A stretch of DNA of 64,000 bases from CAZEHO01 sp964511945. Its GTDB lineage: Bacteria; Actinomycetota; Acidimicrobiia; Spongiisociales; UBA11373. The stretch covers positions 1 to 64,000 of the forward strand of contig CAZEHO010000004.1 in NCBI GenBank assembly GCA_964511945.1, in the 5' to 3' direction. The notes beneath the pieces were generated by a model. It saw only the letters and a program-made list of their open reading frames with translations, ran no database searches and was not told the origin of the DNA. The position numbers and the translations under genes were made by a program. This document shows, piece by piece, positions 24,301-33,177 of this stretch. Numbering within the stretch: position 1 is the first letter of the stretch; each line of letters starts with the position of its first letter.

Positions 24301-25644
24301 TCAGCCGCGTCCGCTCGCTTCGGTCTTCGGTTCCTCCTGTGGATCCACCAGAAGGCTCGACACGAACAGCGTCTGGGCGGTGAGTGCGGTCACTCCGGCT
24401 ATCGCCAGACCAACCTCGGCCCCGAGCGCACTGATCGCCACCGGGACGATGGCGCCGATCACCCAGGCCAGCTGAAACAGGGTTTCGGATCGGGTGAACG
24501 CCATCCCCCGCTTCGTCGGGTCGACGACCTGCTGCAGCAACCCGTCGAATGCAAACTTGGCGGTGCCCCATGCCAGCCCGGCGGCACCCACCAGGGCCGC
24601 GGCGGCCCAGATCCCGAAGAACTGGCCGGCAATGAAGGCCGCAGCCGCCTCGATGGCGAGCGCGGCCACCACCATTGGCTCCTCGCGCAGCCGCCGCTCC
24701 AGAAAGGGCGACACAAACGAGGCCAACCCGAACCCGAGGCCGGTCGCCGCGATCAGGGCCCCGAAGTCGAGGAACCCGGCGTCGGATTCCCGGAACTCGA
24801 ATGCCAGCAGCGCCAGCAGGAATCCGTTGAGGAGGCGGACACCGGCGGTGGCGTAACGAGACAGCCGCAGCGCCCGCATCCGACCCGGACTGCGGCGCCG
24901 CCTGGCCGCAACCGGATCGATGAGTTCCAACTCGCCGGTGGCTTCCTGCATCAGTTTGGCGTTCGGCAGCCCGCGGGAGGTCACAGCGGCGAAGATGTAG
25001 CAGCCGGCTGCGAGGATCAAGGCCGCCGCACCTTTCATGCGCGGGATCTGCGCCGCGGCCGCGCCGATCGGAACCGCCAGTGCCCCGGCGTAGATCCCGA
25101 TCCGCGCCAGGAAGGCGTTTGCCGAGACGAGCTGGACCGGCTGCGGCAATGCAACTGGCAACAGGCTGCTCTTGCTGATCCCGTAGAACCGCGACAGCAC
25201 CAGCACGCCGAATGCGAGGGGGAACAGCCACAGGTTGGTCAGCCCCATGGTCATGATCACCGCCAGCACTGCGCGCAGAATGGCCGACAGCGTGAGCGCC
25301 ACCCGATAGATCGGGAACTTGGCGAAGATCGTGCCGAGCACCGGAGCAACGATCGCGAACGGTGCCAGGGTCAACACAAGGTACAGCAGCACCTTGTCAC
25401 GCGCTTCTGTGGAGGGAACGTCGAAGAACAGCGTTCCGGCCAACGCAACGGCGACCAGTGCGTCGCCCGCCACGTTGCCCGCCCACGACATCGCCAGCCG
25501 GCGGAACGCGGGACCGTTGCGGCTGAACATGGCGTCGACCCGGCGGATGGCGGCCGCCGCGGTCCGGCGGGTCAGGCCTCGCTTGCGCGTCGGCGCCGGC
25601 GGGGTCAGGGCGGGATCGATCCCGGATTCCGGTGTGGTCGGCAC
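24301..25644 (-). CDS. Major facilitator superfamily-like permease
   Basis: Polytopic membrane protein (447 aa from GTG 25644) with about 12 hydrophobic segments and an N-terminal cytoplasmic region rich in Arg/Pro. Features are DALVAVALAGTLFF, the loop SRFYGISKSSLLPVALP between early helices, and KRGMAFTRSETLFQLAWVIGA in the second half, which resembles MFS drug or unknown-substrate transporters. An ATG at 25701 lies in the terminal part of a mobile-type repeat and is unlikely to be the start. The GTG is supported by TAGCGT 7 nt upstream. Substrate unknown. Confidence 0.78.
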   Translation of the reverse strand: MPTTPESGIDPALTPPAPTRKRGLTRRTAAAAIRRVDAMFSRNGPAFRRLAMSWAGNVAGDALVAVALAGTLFFDVPSTEARDKVLLYLVLTLAPFAIVAPVLGTIFAKFPIYRVALTLSAILRAVLAVIMTMGLTNLWLFPLAFGVLVLSRFYGISKSSLLPVALPQPVQLVSANAFLARIGIYAGALAVPIGAAAAQIPRMKGAAALILAAGCYIFAAVTSRGLPNAKLMQEATGELELIDPVAARRRRSPGRMRALRLSRYATAGVRLLNGFLLALLAFEFRESDAGFLDFGALIAATGLGFGLASFVSPFLERRLREEPMVVAALAIEAAAAFIAGQFFGIWAAAALVGAAGLAWGTAKFAFDGLLQQVVDPTKRGMAFTRSETLFQLAWVIGAIVPVAISALGAEVGLAIAGVTALTAQTLFVSSLLVDPQEEPKTEASGRG

Positions 25645-25651
25645 AGCCGAG

Positions 25652-25657
25652 ACGCTA
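25652..25657 (-). promoter_or_regulatory. Putative -10 box (TAGCGT), leaderless MFS gene
   Basis: TAGCGT on the minus strand ends 7 nt before GTG 25644, supporting that start over the in-repeat ATG at 25701. Confidence 0.45.
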
Positions 25658-25689
25658 GTGGAGCGGCGGGCCGGGTTGCACCCCGGCAA

Positions 25690-25864
25690 GTGCCGCGTCA
25701 TACGACGTTTGCCGCGTTCAGATGCGGCTCAGGAAACCTCCGGCATCGTCCTTCACGACGCGTCCTCAGCCTCTGAAGCACGGTCCAGTGTGCCTGCGGG
25801 CTGCGTCCTTGCCGGGCCACACCCTGATCGCCGGCGGACATCACCAGCGTTGTGAGACACCGCT
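25690..25864 (-). repeat. Quasi-palindromic MITE-like element, copy 1
   Basis: One of three related intergenic elements. Read on the minus strand it starts near GAGCGGTGTCTCACAACG and ends GCGGCAC at 25690. The plus-strand start GTGCCGCGTCATACGACG matches the reverse-complemented ends of copies 2 and 3. Internal landmarks shared with the others are the (T)TCAGATGCGGCTCAG block and GACGCGTCCT. It lies between phoH2 and the MFS gene. This copy is the most diverged and has lost the outermost bases at one end. Confidence 0.75.
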
Positions 25865-25865
25865 C

Positions 25866-27191
25866 CTAGAGCAGATTTGCGGCTAGTTCCGCCAGCGGGC
25901 TGCGGACGGTGCGGTCCAGGCTCATGTGCCCGAAGAGCCGCTGCCCCTTGAACTTCTCGACCAGCGCCGCCGCCCCACCGAACGGTGAGATGTACGGATT
26001 GTCGACCTGGGAGAAGTCTCCGCAGAAGACGACCTTTGCGTCGGCGCTGATGCGGGTCAGGATCACTTTGAGGGTCGGGAGTTCCAGGTTCTGCGCTTCG
26101 TCGATGATGACGAACTCACCCGTGATCGATCGACCGCGGAGATAGGTGATCGATGCCATCTCCAGCTCGTCGCGCTCGACGAGTTCCTCGAGTGCTGCCC
26201 GCGCTGCCCCGGGTCCGCCGTCGGCAAACAGTGCCACCAGGTTGTCGTGCACCGCAGCCATCCACGGGGCGAGTTTCTCGTCGAGATCGCCGGGAAGATA
26301 TCCGAGTTCCTGCCGCCCGACCGCGATGAGCGGGCGATACACAGACACCTTGCGGTAGCGGCCGGCTTCGATCACCTGCTCCAACCCGGCGGCGAGGGCA
26401 AGGAACGTCTTACCGGTGCCGGCCGGTCCCATGAGCGACACAGCCGGGATGTCCGGGTTGAGGAGCAGATCGAGAGCAAACGCCTGGCGGACGTTCTTGG
26501 ACTCCACCCCGAACACCCTCCGGGTCCCGGGGACCCGGACCACCGTGGTCGGTTCCGTGGCGATCACCTGCCCCACAGCAGACTGTGAGGTCGTCGACTT
26601 CATGACGATGTACTGGTTGACCAGCAGATCGCGCTGCTCGAGGACCACCTTGCCTTCTGCGTAGAGGGCGTCGATGACCTCTCCGGCCACCGCGATCTCG
26701 ACGACGCCGCTGTACGACTCGTCGACGGCAACGGTGTCCGCCCGGTAATCCTGCACCGTCACGCCCAGCTGCGCACCTTTGATGCGCAGGGCCGCATCCT
26801 TGGTCACCAGGACCGATTCGGCGCCCTCGTCAGCGAGGTTGAGGCAGGTCGACAGCAGCCGGTGATCGCTGGTCTGAGCGTCGAAGACGTCGGGGAGCCG
26901 GTCGGAGGAGATCCCGTTTGGTTCGATCCGCAGATCGCCGCCGTTGGGCAACGGCAGGGGGTCGCGCATCCCTCCCGGCAAGGAAGCTCCGTGCTCTTCG
27001 AGCAGCCGGATTGCACGACGGGCGTTGGCACCGGCCTCGTCCATCCGGGTCTTCTGCCGGTCGAGTTCCTCGACCACGATCAGCGGCACCACCACCGCGT
27101 GCTCATCGAATCGGAGCAGGGCGTTGGGATCTGCGAGCAGGACGCAGGTATCGAGAACGAAGGTGCGACGGTCGGTGTCCTGGCTCTCCAC
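25866..27191 (-). CDS. phoH2: PhoH2: PIN-domain nuclease fused to PhoH ATPase
   Basis: Two-domain protein (441 aa). The N-terminal PIN domain (about 8-150) has the first acidic residue D14 in FVLDTCVLLADP and later Asp/Glu in VVEELDRQK and SDHRLLS. The C-terminal PhoH ATPase has Walker A GPAGTGKTF at about 255-263 and Walker B FVIIDEAQNLELPTLK. Mycobacterial PhoH2 of this design is a sequence-specific RNA helicase and RNase. The GTG at 27189-27191 is chosen because MESQDTDRRTFVLDTCVLL aligns with family starts; no clear promoter box or Shine-Dalgarno supports it. It is divergent from gpsA. An upstream antitoxin-like partner (phoAT in mycobacteria) is not visible. Confidence 0.88.
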   Translation of the reverse strand: MESQDTDRRTFVLDTCVLLADPNALLRFDEHAVVVPLIVVEELDRQKTRMDEAGANARRAIRLLEEHGASLPGGMRDPLPLPNGGDLRIEPNGISSDRLPDVFDAQTSDHRLLSTCLNLADEGAESVLVTKDAALRIKGAQLGVTVQDYRADTVAVDESYSGVVEIAVAGEVIDALYAEGKVVLEQRDLLVNQYIVMKSTTSQSAVGQVIATEPTTVVRVPGTRRVFGVESKNVRQAFALDLLLNPDIPAVSLMGPAGTGKTFLALAAGLEQVIEAGRYRKVSVYRPLIAVGRQELGYLPGDLDEKLAPWMAAVHDNLVALFADGGPGAARAALEELVERDELEMASITYLRGRSITGEFVIIDEAQNLELPTLKVILTRISADAKVVFCGDFSQVDNPYISPFGGAAALVEKFKGQRLFGHMSLDRTVRSPLAELAANLL

Positions 27192-27342
27192 GCGGATCCC
27201 AGCCTCGCCGGGCGGACACCCGATTGCAAGGATCCCTCGAGGGCCGCGCCACCCACGGTTCTCGCCTTCAAACGCGAACCTGAACATCAGCGACGCCGCG
27301 ACACACGGCACTAGCGTGGCGCGAACGACGAGGGGAGGTCCC

Positions 27343-28347
27343 ATGCGGGTCGCCGTGATCGGAGCGGGTTCCTGGGGAACGGCGGTCGCCCATCTGGCGG
27401 CAGCACACGGTTCGGTCCGTCTCTGGGCGCGTCGTGAGGAAACCGCCGCCGGGATCAACGAATCGGGTCGCAACCAGGTGTACCTGCCCGACCTGGAGCT
27501 GTCGGATTCGATCACCGCCACCACCGATCTCGAGGAAGCGCTCGATCGGACCGAGGCCATCGTGATGGCGGTTCCCTCCCACGGGTTCCGCACCATCCTG
27601 CGTGACGCCATCGAGTTCGTCCCCTCTGGGGTGCCCATCGTCAGCCTCACCAAGGGGATCGAGCAGCAGACGCTCCGGCGGATGACCGAGGTAGTGCTCG
27701 AGGAACTCGATCACGCACCCCGCCGGGTCGGAGTGCTCACGGGTCCCAACCTCGCACGCGAGATCGCGGCGGGACAGCCGGCGGCTTCGGTGATCGCGAT
27801 GCAGGACGAGTGGGAAGCCGCCCGGCTGCAGCGCTTGTTCATGGGACCCACCTTCCGGGTGTACACGAACCCCGATGTCGTCGGCTGCGAATCGGCCGGT
27901 GCGCTCAAGAACGTCATGGCCATTGCGGCGGGCATGGCGCACGGCCTCGGCTACGGCGACAACTCGAAAGCCGCACTGATCACCCGGGCACTCGCCGAAC
28001 TCACCCGCCTCGGTGTGACCATGGGAGGAAACCCACTGACCTTCGCCGGACTGGCCGGGATGGGCGACCTGGTGGCCACCTGCACCAGCGAACAGAGCCG
28101 CAACCGGCAGGTCGGAGTGGCTCTCGGCGCCGGGAAGACCATCGACGAGATCGTCTCCGAGATGCGGATGGTCGCCGAGGGTGTGAAGACAACCGCGGCG
28201 GTGCTGCAACTGGCGTCACAGCACGATGTCGAGATGCCGATCGCCGCGATGGCGGGTTCGGTGCTCTACGAGGGGCTCAAGCCGGCCGACATGGTGGGCA
28301 GTCTGATGGGTCGGGAAGCCAAGGCGGAGATGCACGGGATCGCCTAG
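27343..28347 (+). CDS. gpsA: NAD(P)-dependent glycerol-3-phosphate dehydrogenase
   Basis: Makes sn-glycerol-3-phosphate from dihydroxyacetone phosphate for phospholipid synthesis (334 aa). The Rossmann loop is GAGSWGTAVAHLA at about 7-19, followed by VSLTKGIEQ, GPNLAREIAAGQPAA, and the catalytic-Lys region KNVMAIAAGMAHGLGYGDNS. GGGGAGG precedes the ATG. The TAG stop is shared with the first base of repeat copy 2. Confidence 0.94.
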   Translation: MRVAVIGAGSWGTAVAHLAAAHGSVRLWARREETAAGINESGRNQVYLPDLELSDSITATTDLEEALDRTEAIVMAVPSHGFRTILRDAIEFVPSGVPIVSLTKGIEQQTLRRMTEVVLEELDHAPRRVGVLTGPNLAREIAAGQPAASVIAMQDEWEAARLQRLFMGPTFRVYTNPDVVGCESAGALKNVMAIAAGMAHGLGYGDNSKAALITRALAELTRLGVTMGGNPLTFAGLAGMGDLVATCTSEQSRNRQVGVALGAGKTIDEIVSEMRMVAEGVKTTAAVLQLASQHDVEMPIAAMAGSVLYEGLKPADMVGSLMGREAKAEMHGIA

Positions 28348-28527
28348 TGCCGTGTCTCATAACGTTGGCGAGGTTTCAGGGCGAGCTCAGGGCGTCGCCC
28401 GGCGAGGACGCAGTCCCACAGGCGCACTCGGATGCGTGCGTCAAGGGCTGAGGACGCGTCCTGAAGGACGATGCCGGAGGCGTTCTGAGCCGCATCTGAA
28501 CCCGCCAAACATTTTGTGACGTGGCAC
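28347..28527 (+). repeat. Quasi-palindromic MITE-like element, copy 2
   Basis: 181-bp element with terminal inverted repeats: the left end GTGCCGTGTCTCATAACG and the reverse complement of the right end GTGCCACGTCACAAAATG. Pairing continues imperfectly inward (TTCAGGGCGAGCTCAGG against TTCAGATGCGGCTCAG), so the whole element can fold into one long hairpin. The boundaries read CTAG-TGCC and GGCA-CTAG, which could be a TA or CTAG target duplication. It starts in the TAG stop of gpsA and ends 17 bp before the lcp stop. Confidence 0.85.
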
Positions 28528-28544
28528 TAGCAACCGGCAGCTAT

Positions 28545-29648
28545 CTACCCGGCCAGGATCAGCCGTGCGTAGGTCGCCGGGTCCTCGGTGGGGTACGCCA
28601 CCAGCACACCCGCTTCCGTGACCTGCTGGCGTACCGGGAGCGTCGCCGAGGCAATGGATGCTGAGGGAATGGAACGGGCCTCCCACGCCAGCGAGACCGC
28701 TTCGCCGAGATCGAAGCCACTGTCCAACACCAGGCCGTCGGTGAGCTCCGCGGCCAGGTCGGCCAGCTCTCCAGGGTTCCGCACCCTCTTGAGGGCAGTG
28801 AAGAGCCCAACGAGAACGACGCGCTGACGGTTCATCCGGCTGAAGTCACCGCCCTCCATGGCAGCCCACTCGCCGCCAATCAGTTGGACGCCGGTGCGGG
28901 AGCGCAGCCACCTCAGGACGGTCGATCCGTTGTAAACGTGGCAGCCGGCCGCCATCTGGAGCGGGTCGCCGATCGCCGGGCTGAACGCGTACTTCAGGCA
29001 GATCTTCATTCCATCGAGGAGGTCGATTGCTCCGGCGAAGCTCTCGAACCCGATCACGACGTAGTGGTCGATACTGAGATCGAAGAGGTCCTCGACCGCG
29101 ATCGCCAGCAGATCGGGACCCGAGACTCCGTGGCAGCCTTCGAAGAGTTCCTGGATCCGGCGGTCGGGACCTCCGCACGGGTCGGGAACCACCGTGTCTC
29201 GTGGAACGGAGATCACGGCGATGCGGTCGCCGGCCTGGTCGAGGGCCGCCACCATCAATCCATCGGCGCGAACGATCTCGTTCGCAGTCGGATCGGGTTT
29301 GGTGTCCTCCCCCACGATCAAGAAGGTCTGGAGCCCTTCGGGCAGCACCGGCAGGGTGGTCGTTGTGGTGGTGGTCGAAGTGGCCGGCGGACCGGTTGTC
29401 GACGTCGACTCACTCCCCGGGACCGTTGTCGTCGTGACCGGCGGAGGTGTCGTCGCCGGCACGGTCTGCAGGCTCTCCCGAGCGGCCGCCGGGTCGAACT
29501 CCACCCGCTCGATGCTGCGCCACGACGCGAAGAGGTCGAGTGCCGTGAAGATGTTCGGCACGAGCAGCGCCAACACCAGCGCCAGCGCGAGGCGGCGCAG
29601 CAAACCGGGAAGTGGCCGTGGGGCCAACCGCGTGGTCACCGGATGCAT
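28545..29648 (-). CDS. LytR-CpsA-Psr (LCP) family cell-wall ligase
   Basis: Membrane-anchored LCP protein (367 aa). The family moves lipid-linked glycopolymers to peptidoglycan on the outer face. One N-terminal transmembrane helix is at about 18-38, then a Thr/Pro/Ser-rich linker (about 60-100) and the LCP domain. Family motifs are RADGLMVAALDQ, AVISVPRDTVV with the catalytic/lipid-phosphate Arg, and GDFSRMNRQRVVL. The domain holds several Cys residues. It is divergent from the M23-RTX gene, so both could act at the wall. Confidence 0.88.
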   Translation of the reverse strand: MHPVTTRLAPRPLPGLLRRLALALVLALLVPNIFTALDLFASWRSIERVEFDPAAARESLQTVPATTPPPVTTTTVPGSESTSTTGPPATSTTTTTTTLPVLPEGLQTFLIVGEDTKPDPTANEIVRADGLMVAALDQAGDRIAVISVPRDTVVPDPCGGPDRRIQELFEGCHGVSGPDLLAIAVEDLFDLSIDHYVVIGFESFAGAIDLLDGMKICLKYAFSPAIGDPLQMAAGCHVYNGSTVLRWLRSRTGVQLIGGEWAAMEGGDFSRMNRQRVVLVGLFTALKRVRNPGELADLAAELTDGLVLDSGFDLGEAVSLAWEARSIPSASIASATLPVRQQVTEAGVLVAYPTEDPATYARLILAG

Positions 29649-29811
29649 GCTATTGGCCGTTGACGGTTGGAACTGAGGCCGTCCTTATTCAATCGCCAGT
29701 TGCACCCGCCGGCAGCGCCTCCATCGCGCCACCACACGATCCTCAAGGTGACTAGCTCGATTGCCGACACTCTCGGTAGTCATGAAGGTCTACGTTGCGT
29801 ATTCAGACCGG

Positions 29812-32034
29812 ATGCGACGACTGGGGCTGATTGCTGCAGTCGTGGCACTGCTGGTCGGTGTGCTCGGGGCGCTCCCGGCGCAAGGCGACGACGCCGTCAC
29901 CCACGAATACGGGGAGATGGTCGACTATCCCTTGGTGTTCCCGCTTGCACCAGACGATCCGGCCGACGTCGAGAAGTACCGCCCCGGCTGGGACGGTTTC
30001 TACGACTGGCGCCCCAACGGCACCCATCACGCCCAGGACCTGATCGCTCCAAAGATGGTCCCGGTGATCGCAGTCGCCTCCGGCACCATCGGATACGTCA
30101 ACTGGACCTCCTGGGGCGAGCCCAACCCAGATCGTTGCTGCTCCCTCACCCTCAACCACGACGACGGCTGGGAATCCTGGTACATCCACCTCAACAATGA
30201 CACCCCCGGCACCGACGACGGGCTCGGCTGGGGCATTGCACCCGGCATTCGCCCCGGGGTCCACGTCGAGGCGGGCCAGCTCCTCGGGTGGAACGGCGAC
30301 AGCGGCAACTGCGATACCCAGGACACCGATTACTACGAGTGCCCACCCCACATCCACTACGAATTGCGTGATCCGAACGGTGTGATCGTCAATCCCTATC
30401 AATCGCTTCTCGATGCCGCGACGGTTGCCCTCCCGAAGTGCGACGGGCTCGCGGCCACCGCCGACATGATCGACACCAACGGCGACCGCTTGGTTCACGG
30501 CACCGATGAGGACGATGTCATCATCGGAACCGAGGGTGACGACCTGCTCATCGGCCACGGCGGCAACGACGTCATCTGCGGGCGGGGCGGCAACGACATC
30601 ATCCTCGGTGGAGCCGGGGACGACCGCATGTTTGGCGACGGCGGCGACGATCATCTCGACGGCGACCTCGGGCTCGATCTCCTCTCCGGCGGTACCGGCG
30701 ATGACCTCCTCGAAGGTGGTCTCGGCGGTGACGTCATCAGCGGCGGCGACGGGGCCGACTCCATCTACGGCTCGTATCGGGCTTCGCCGGAGGCAAACGG
30801 CGACTGGCTCCTCATCGACACCGACACGATCTTCGGCGACGCCGGCGACGATGCCATCCACGCCGGAGCCGGGGACGACATTGCCGACGGTGGAACCGGC
30901 AACGACACCCTCGACGGCGGCAGCGGCAACGACGTGCTCACCGGAGCGGCGGGTGCCGACGTGCTCTCCGGAGGATCAGGCAACGACACCATGACGGGGG
31001 ACGATGGCGCAGACGGCCTCGACGGCGGTGCCGGCAACGACGAGCTGGCCGGCGGTGCCGGAAACGACACCCTCGCCGGTGGAGAGAACGACGATCGGCT
31101 GGACGGTGGCGCCGACAACGACGGGCTCTACGGAGGGTCCGGGGATGACATCCTCGAGGCCGGGAAGGGGCACGACACGCTCAGCGGCGGCGACGGCAAC
31201 GACCTCGTGCTGGGAGGGCCGGGTCGCGATCGCCTCCTCGCTTCACCCGGGACCAACCACCTCGACGGCGGGGCGGGCAACGACACCCTCTCCTATGAAA
31301 TGAGCAGCGTTCCCGTCACCGTCAACCTTGCGGCCGGTACCGGCAGCGGGGAGGGCCAGGACACCATCCGGAATGTGATCCACCTCATCGGATCGCGGTA
31401 CGGCGACAGCCTCCGCGGCGACTTCGCCAACAACAAGATCAGGGGCCTGAAGGGCGCCGACTATCTCGCCGGCGGTGGCGGCGACGATTACCTGGACGGT
31501 GGGAGGGGCCAGGACTCGCTCTACGGCGAACGCGGCAACGACCACCTCACCGCAGGCCGGGGCCACGACTGGCTGCAGGGCGGGAAAGGTGACGACTTCC
31601 TGTTCGGAGCCGGCGGCAACGACACCCTCCTCGGAGGACCCGGGCGGGACACCCTGGCGGTCACCGGCGGTGTGAACACCCTCGACGGCGGGGCGGATCG
31701 GGACGTTGCCGACTACCGCTACAGCTGGTTCGGAGTGGTCGTCGACCTTGCCGCCGGGACCGCAGAGGGCACCGGTTCCGACACCCTCGTCTCCATCGAG
31801 GACGTCGGTGGCTCCGTGCACGACGACTACATCATGGGCGATGATGGCGCCAACGTGATCGAATCCCGCAACGGCAACGACGAGATCCACGGCGCCGGCG
31901 GCGACGATGTACTCAAGGCCGGACCGGGGAACGACATCGTGATCGGCGGCGAGGGCAACGATCGGTCCAACGGCGGCGGCGGGGACGACGCCTGTTCGGG
32001 CGAGCAGGTCTTCGTGTGCGAGCGGCCGGCTTAG
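29812..32034 (+). CDS. Secreted M23-type peptidase domain fused to RTX repeats
   Basis: Exported protein (740 aa). The signal peptide (1-24) is followed by a LytM/M23-type domain with zinc motifs H72-x3-D76 (HHAQD) and H180-x-H182 (HIHYEL), plus a further His in WYIHLNN. From about residue 220 to the end there are many Asp/Gly nonapeptides of the GGxGxDxxx type, which in RTX proteins bind calcium and form beta-rolls. The ATG at 29812 begins the signal peptide; ATG 29782 and TTG 29761 are less likely. RTX exporters (type I secretion) are not encoded nearby. A calcium-controlled peptidoglycan hydrolase or wall-attached protein is an inference. Confidence 0.85.
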   Translation: MRRLGLIAAVVALLVGVLGALPAQGDDAVTHEYGEMVDYPLVFPLAPDDPADVEKYRPGWDGFYDWRPNGTHHAQDLIAPKMVPVIAVASGTIGYVNWTSWGEPNPDRCCSLTLNHDDGWESWYIHLNNDTPGTDDGLGWGIAPGIRPGVHVEAGQLLGWNGDSGNCDTQDTDYYECPPHIHYELRDPNGVIVNPYQSLLDAATVALPKCDGLAATADMIDTNGDRLVHGTDEDDVIIGTEGDDLLIGHGGNDVICGRGGNDIILGGAGDDRMFGDGGDDHLDGDLGLDLLSGGTGDDLLEGGLGGDVISGGDGADSIYGSYRASPEANGDWLLIDTDTIFGDAGDDAIHAGAGDDIADGGTGNDTLDGGSGNDVLTGAAGADVLSGGSGNDTMTGDDGADGLDGGAGNDELAGGAGNDTLAGGENDDRLDGGADNDGLYGGSGDDILEAGKGHDTLSGGDGNDLVLGGPGRDRLLASPGTNHLDGGAGNDTLSYEMSSVPVTVNLAAGTGSGEGQDTIRNVIHLIGSRYGDSLRGDFANNKIRGLKGADYLAGGGGDDYLDGGRGQDSLYGERGNDHLTAGRGHDWLQGGKGDDFLFGAGGNDTLLGGPGRDTLAVTGGVNTLDGGADRDVADYRYSWFGVVVDLAAGTAEGTGSDTLVSIEDVGGSVHDDYIMGDDGANVIESRNGNDEIHGAGGDDVLKAGPGNDIVIGGEGNDRSNGGGGDDACSGEQVFVCERPA

Positions 32035-32040
32035 GCCGGA

Positions 32041-33087
32041 CTACGGCTCGAGCAGCACCGATCTGGCTTCCTCCGCAATTGCGGGCACGACCACTTCGAA
32101 CACGGCAAAACGGTCGTCGGTGGTCTGACCCCGCCGGTAGCGGATGTAGATCTGCTGCAGGATCACGGCGACGCGGAACAGCCCGAACGCGTGGTAGTAC
32201 CGGATATTGCCGAGGTCGAGATCACTCGTCAGCCCGTAGCGCTCGACAACATCGGCCTTCCGCATCACCTCAGCGAGGGCAAACCCCTCGAGGCTGATGA
32301 GACGGAACAGCGAATCGCCCGGTTCGGCCCAGTACGCCAGTGTGGTTCCGACATCCACCAGAGGGTCGCCGGTCGTTGCCATGTCCCAGTCGAAGACGGC
32401 CACTACCCGCCCGTCGTCGTCGACCATGATGTTGTCGAGCCGATAGTCGTTGTGGAGAAGTGCCGCCGCCTGCGGCGCCGGAACGGCCTCGGCAAAGCGC
32501 CCCGCCAGTTCCGTCATCGCTTCGAGATCTTCGTGCTTCGCCCGGTGCCAGCGATCGGTCCAGCCGGCGACCTGCCGTTCCAGGAACCCGTCGGGCCGGC
32601 CCAGCTCACCGAGGCCGATCGCCCGGTAATCGACCCGGTGCAGGCGGGCGAGGGCGTCGATCATGGCGTCGCCGACCCGTCGCCGTGACGCCGGAGCACC
32701 GTCGAGCTCCGGCGGCCATCCCGATCGAACGACATGACCGCGGTGGCGTTCCATGACGAAGAACTCGGCGCCCATGATCGACGGGTCGGTGCACAGATGG
32801 AATGCCCGGGGTGCCTCCGGGAACGCCTGGTGAAGCACCGAGAGCACCCGATGCTCCCTGGTCATGTCATGGCTCCCCGGTGCCACCGGACCCAACGGGG
32901 GCCGGCGCAGCACCAACTCGGCATCACCGGCCCGGCACAGATAGGTCAGGTTGGCGCGGCCGCCGTGGAACTGCTCGAAGACGACCTCCTGGTCGCCGAC
33001 GATCTCGGGCAGCTGCTCGTGCAGATAGCCGGCCACCCGCTGCTCGTCGAAGCGCTCCTCATCACGGATCGGACCTGAGTCGCCCAT
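32041..33087 (-). CDS. APH-fold phosphotransferase (ACAD10/11-like)
   Basis: Aminoglycoside-phosphotransferase-fold kinase (348 aa), the actinobacterial type related to the kinase domain of ACAD10/11. The Brenner-like catalytic loop is LLHNDYRLDN with the catalytic Asp, and the metal-binding motif is VFDWDMATTGDPLVD. The N-lobe includes FEQFHGGRANLTYL. These proteins are usually kinases of small hydroxy compounds rather than resistance enzymes. The ATG at 33085-33087 lies 6 nt after TAGCAT. It is convergent with the M23-RTX gene, with 6 nt between. Confidence 0.85.
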   Translation of the reverse strand: MGDSGPIRDEERFDEQRVAGYLHEQLPEIVGDQEVVFEQFHGGRANLTYLCRAGDAELVLRRPPLGPVAPGSHDMTREHRVLSVLHQAFPEAPRAFHLCTDPSIMGAEFFVMERHRGHVVRSGWPPELDGAPASRRRVGDAMIDALARLHRVDYRAIGLGELGRPDGFLERQVAGWTDRWHRAKHEDLEAMTELAGRFAEAVPAPQAAALLHNDYRLDNIMVDDDGRVVAVFDWDMATTGDPLVDVGTTLAYWAEPGDSLFRLISLEGFALAEVMRKADVVERYGLTSDLDLGNIRYYHAFGLFRVAVILQQIYIRYRRGQTTDDRFAVFEVVVPAIAEEARSVLLEP

Positions 33088-33093
33088 AGGGGG

Positions 33094-33099
33094 ATGCTA
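33094..33099 (-). promoter_or_regulatory. Putative -10 box (TAGCAT), leaderless APH-fold kinase
   Basis: TAGCAT on the minus strand, 6 nt before the ATG at 33087. Confidence 0.45.
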
Positions 33100-33159
33100 T
33101 TGGAGAAGCAATGAGCGATGAGCAACAGGCCTACCACCTTGGGCCCCGAAGAGCGCAGC

Positions 33160-33177
33160 GAGCGAGCTAGCTCGCTC
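33160..33177. terminator. 18-bp perfect palindrome over the ctaB stop
   Basis: GAGCGAGCTAGCTCGCTC is self-complementary and spans the ctaB TAG stop at 33167-33169. It could fold as a short hairpin at the end of the ctaA-ctaB mRNA. No U-tract follows. Confidence 0.35.

Noticed and set aside
25642..25701. ATG at 25701 as MFS start
   Set aside because: It lies in the end of a mobile-type repeat; GTG 25644 has a TAGCGT box at the expected distance.
27192..27653. N-terminal extension of PhoH2 up to 27653
   Set aside because: The extended frame is antisense to gpsA, which has strong family motifs, and the added residues do not match the PIN domain start.
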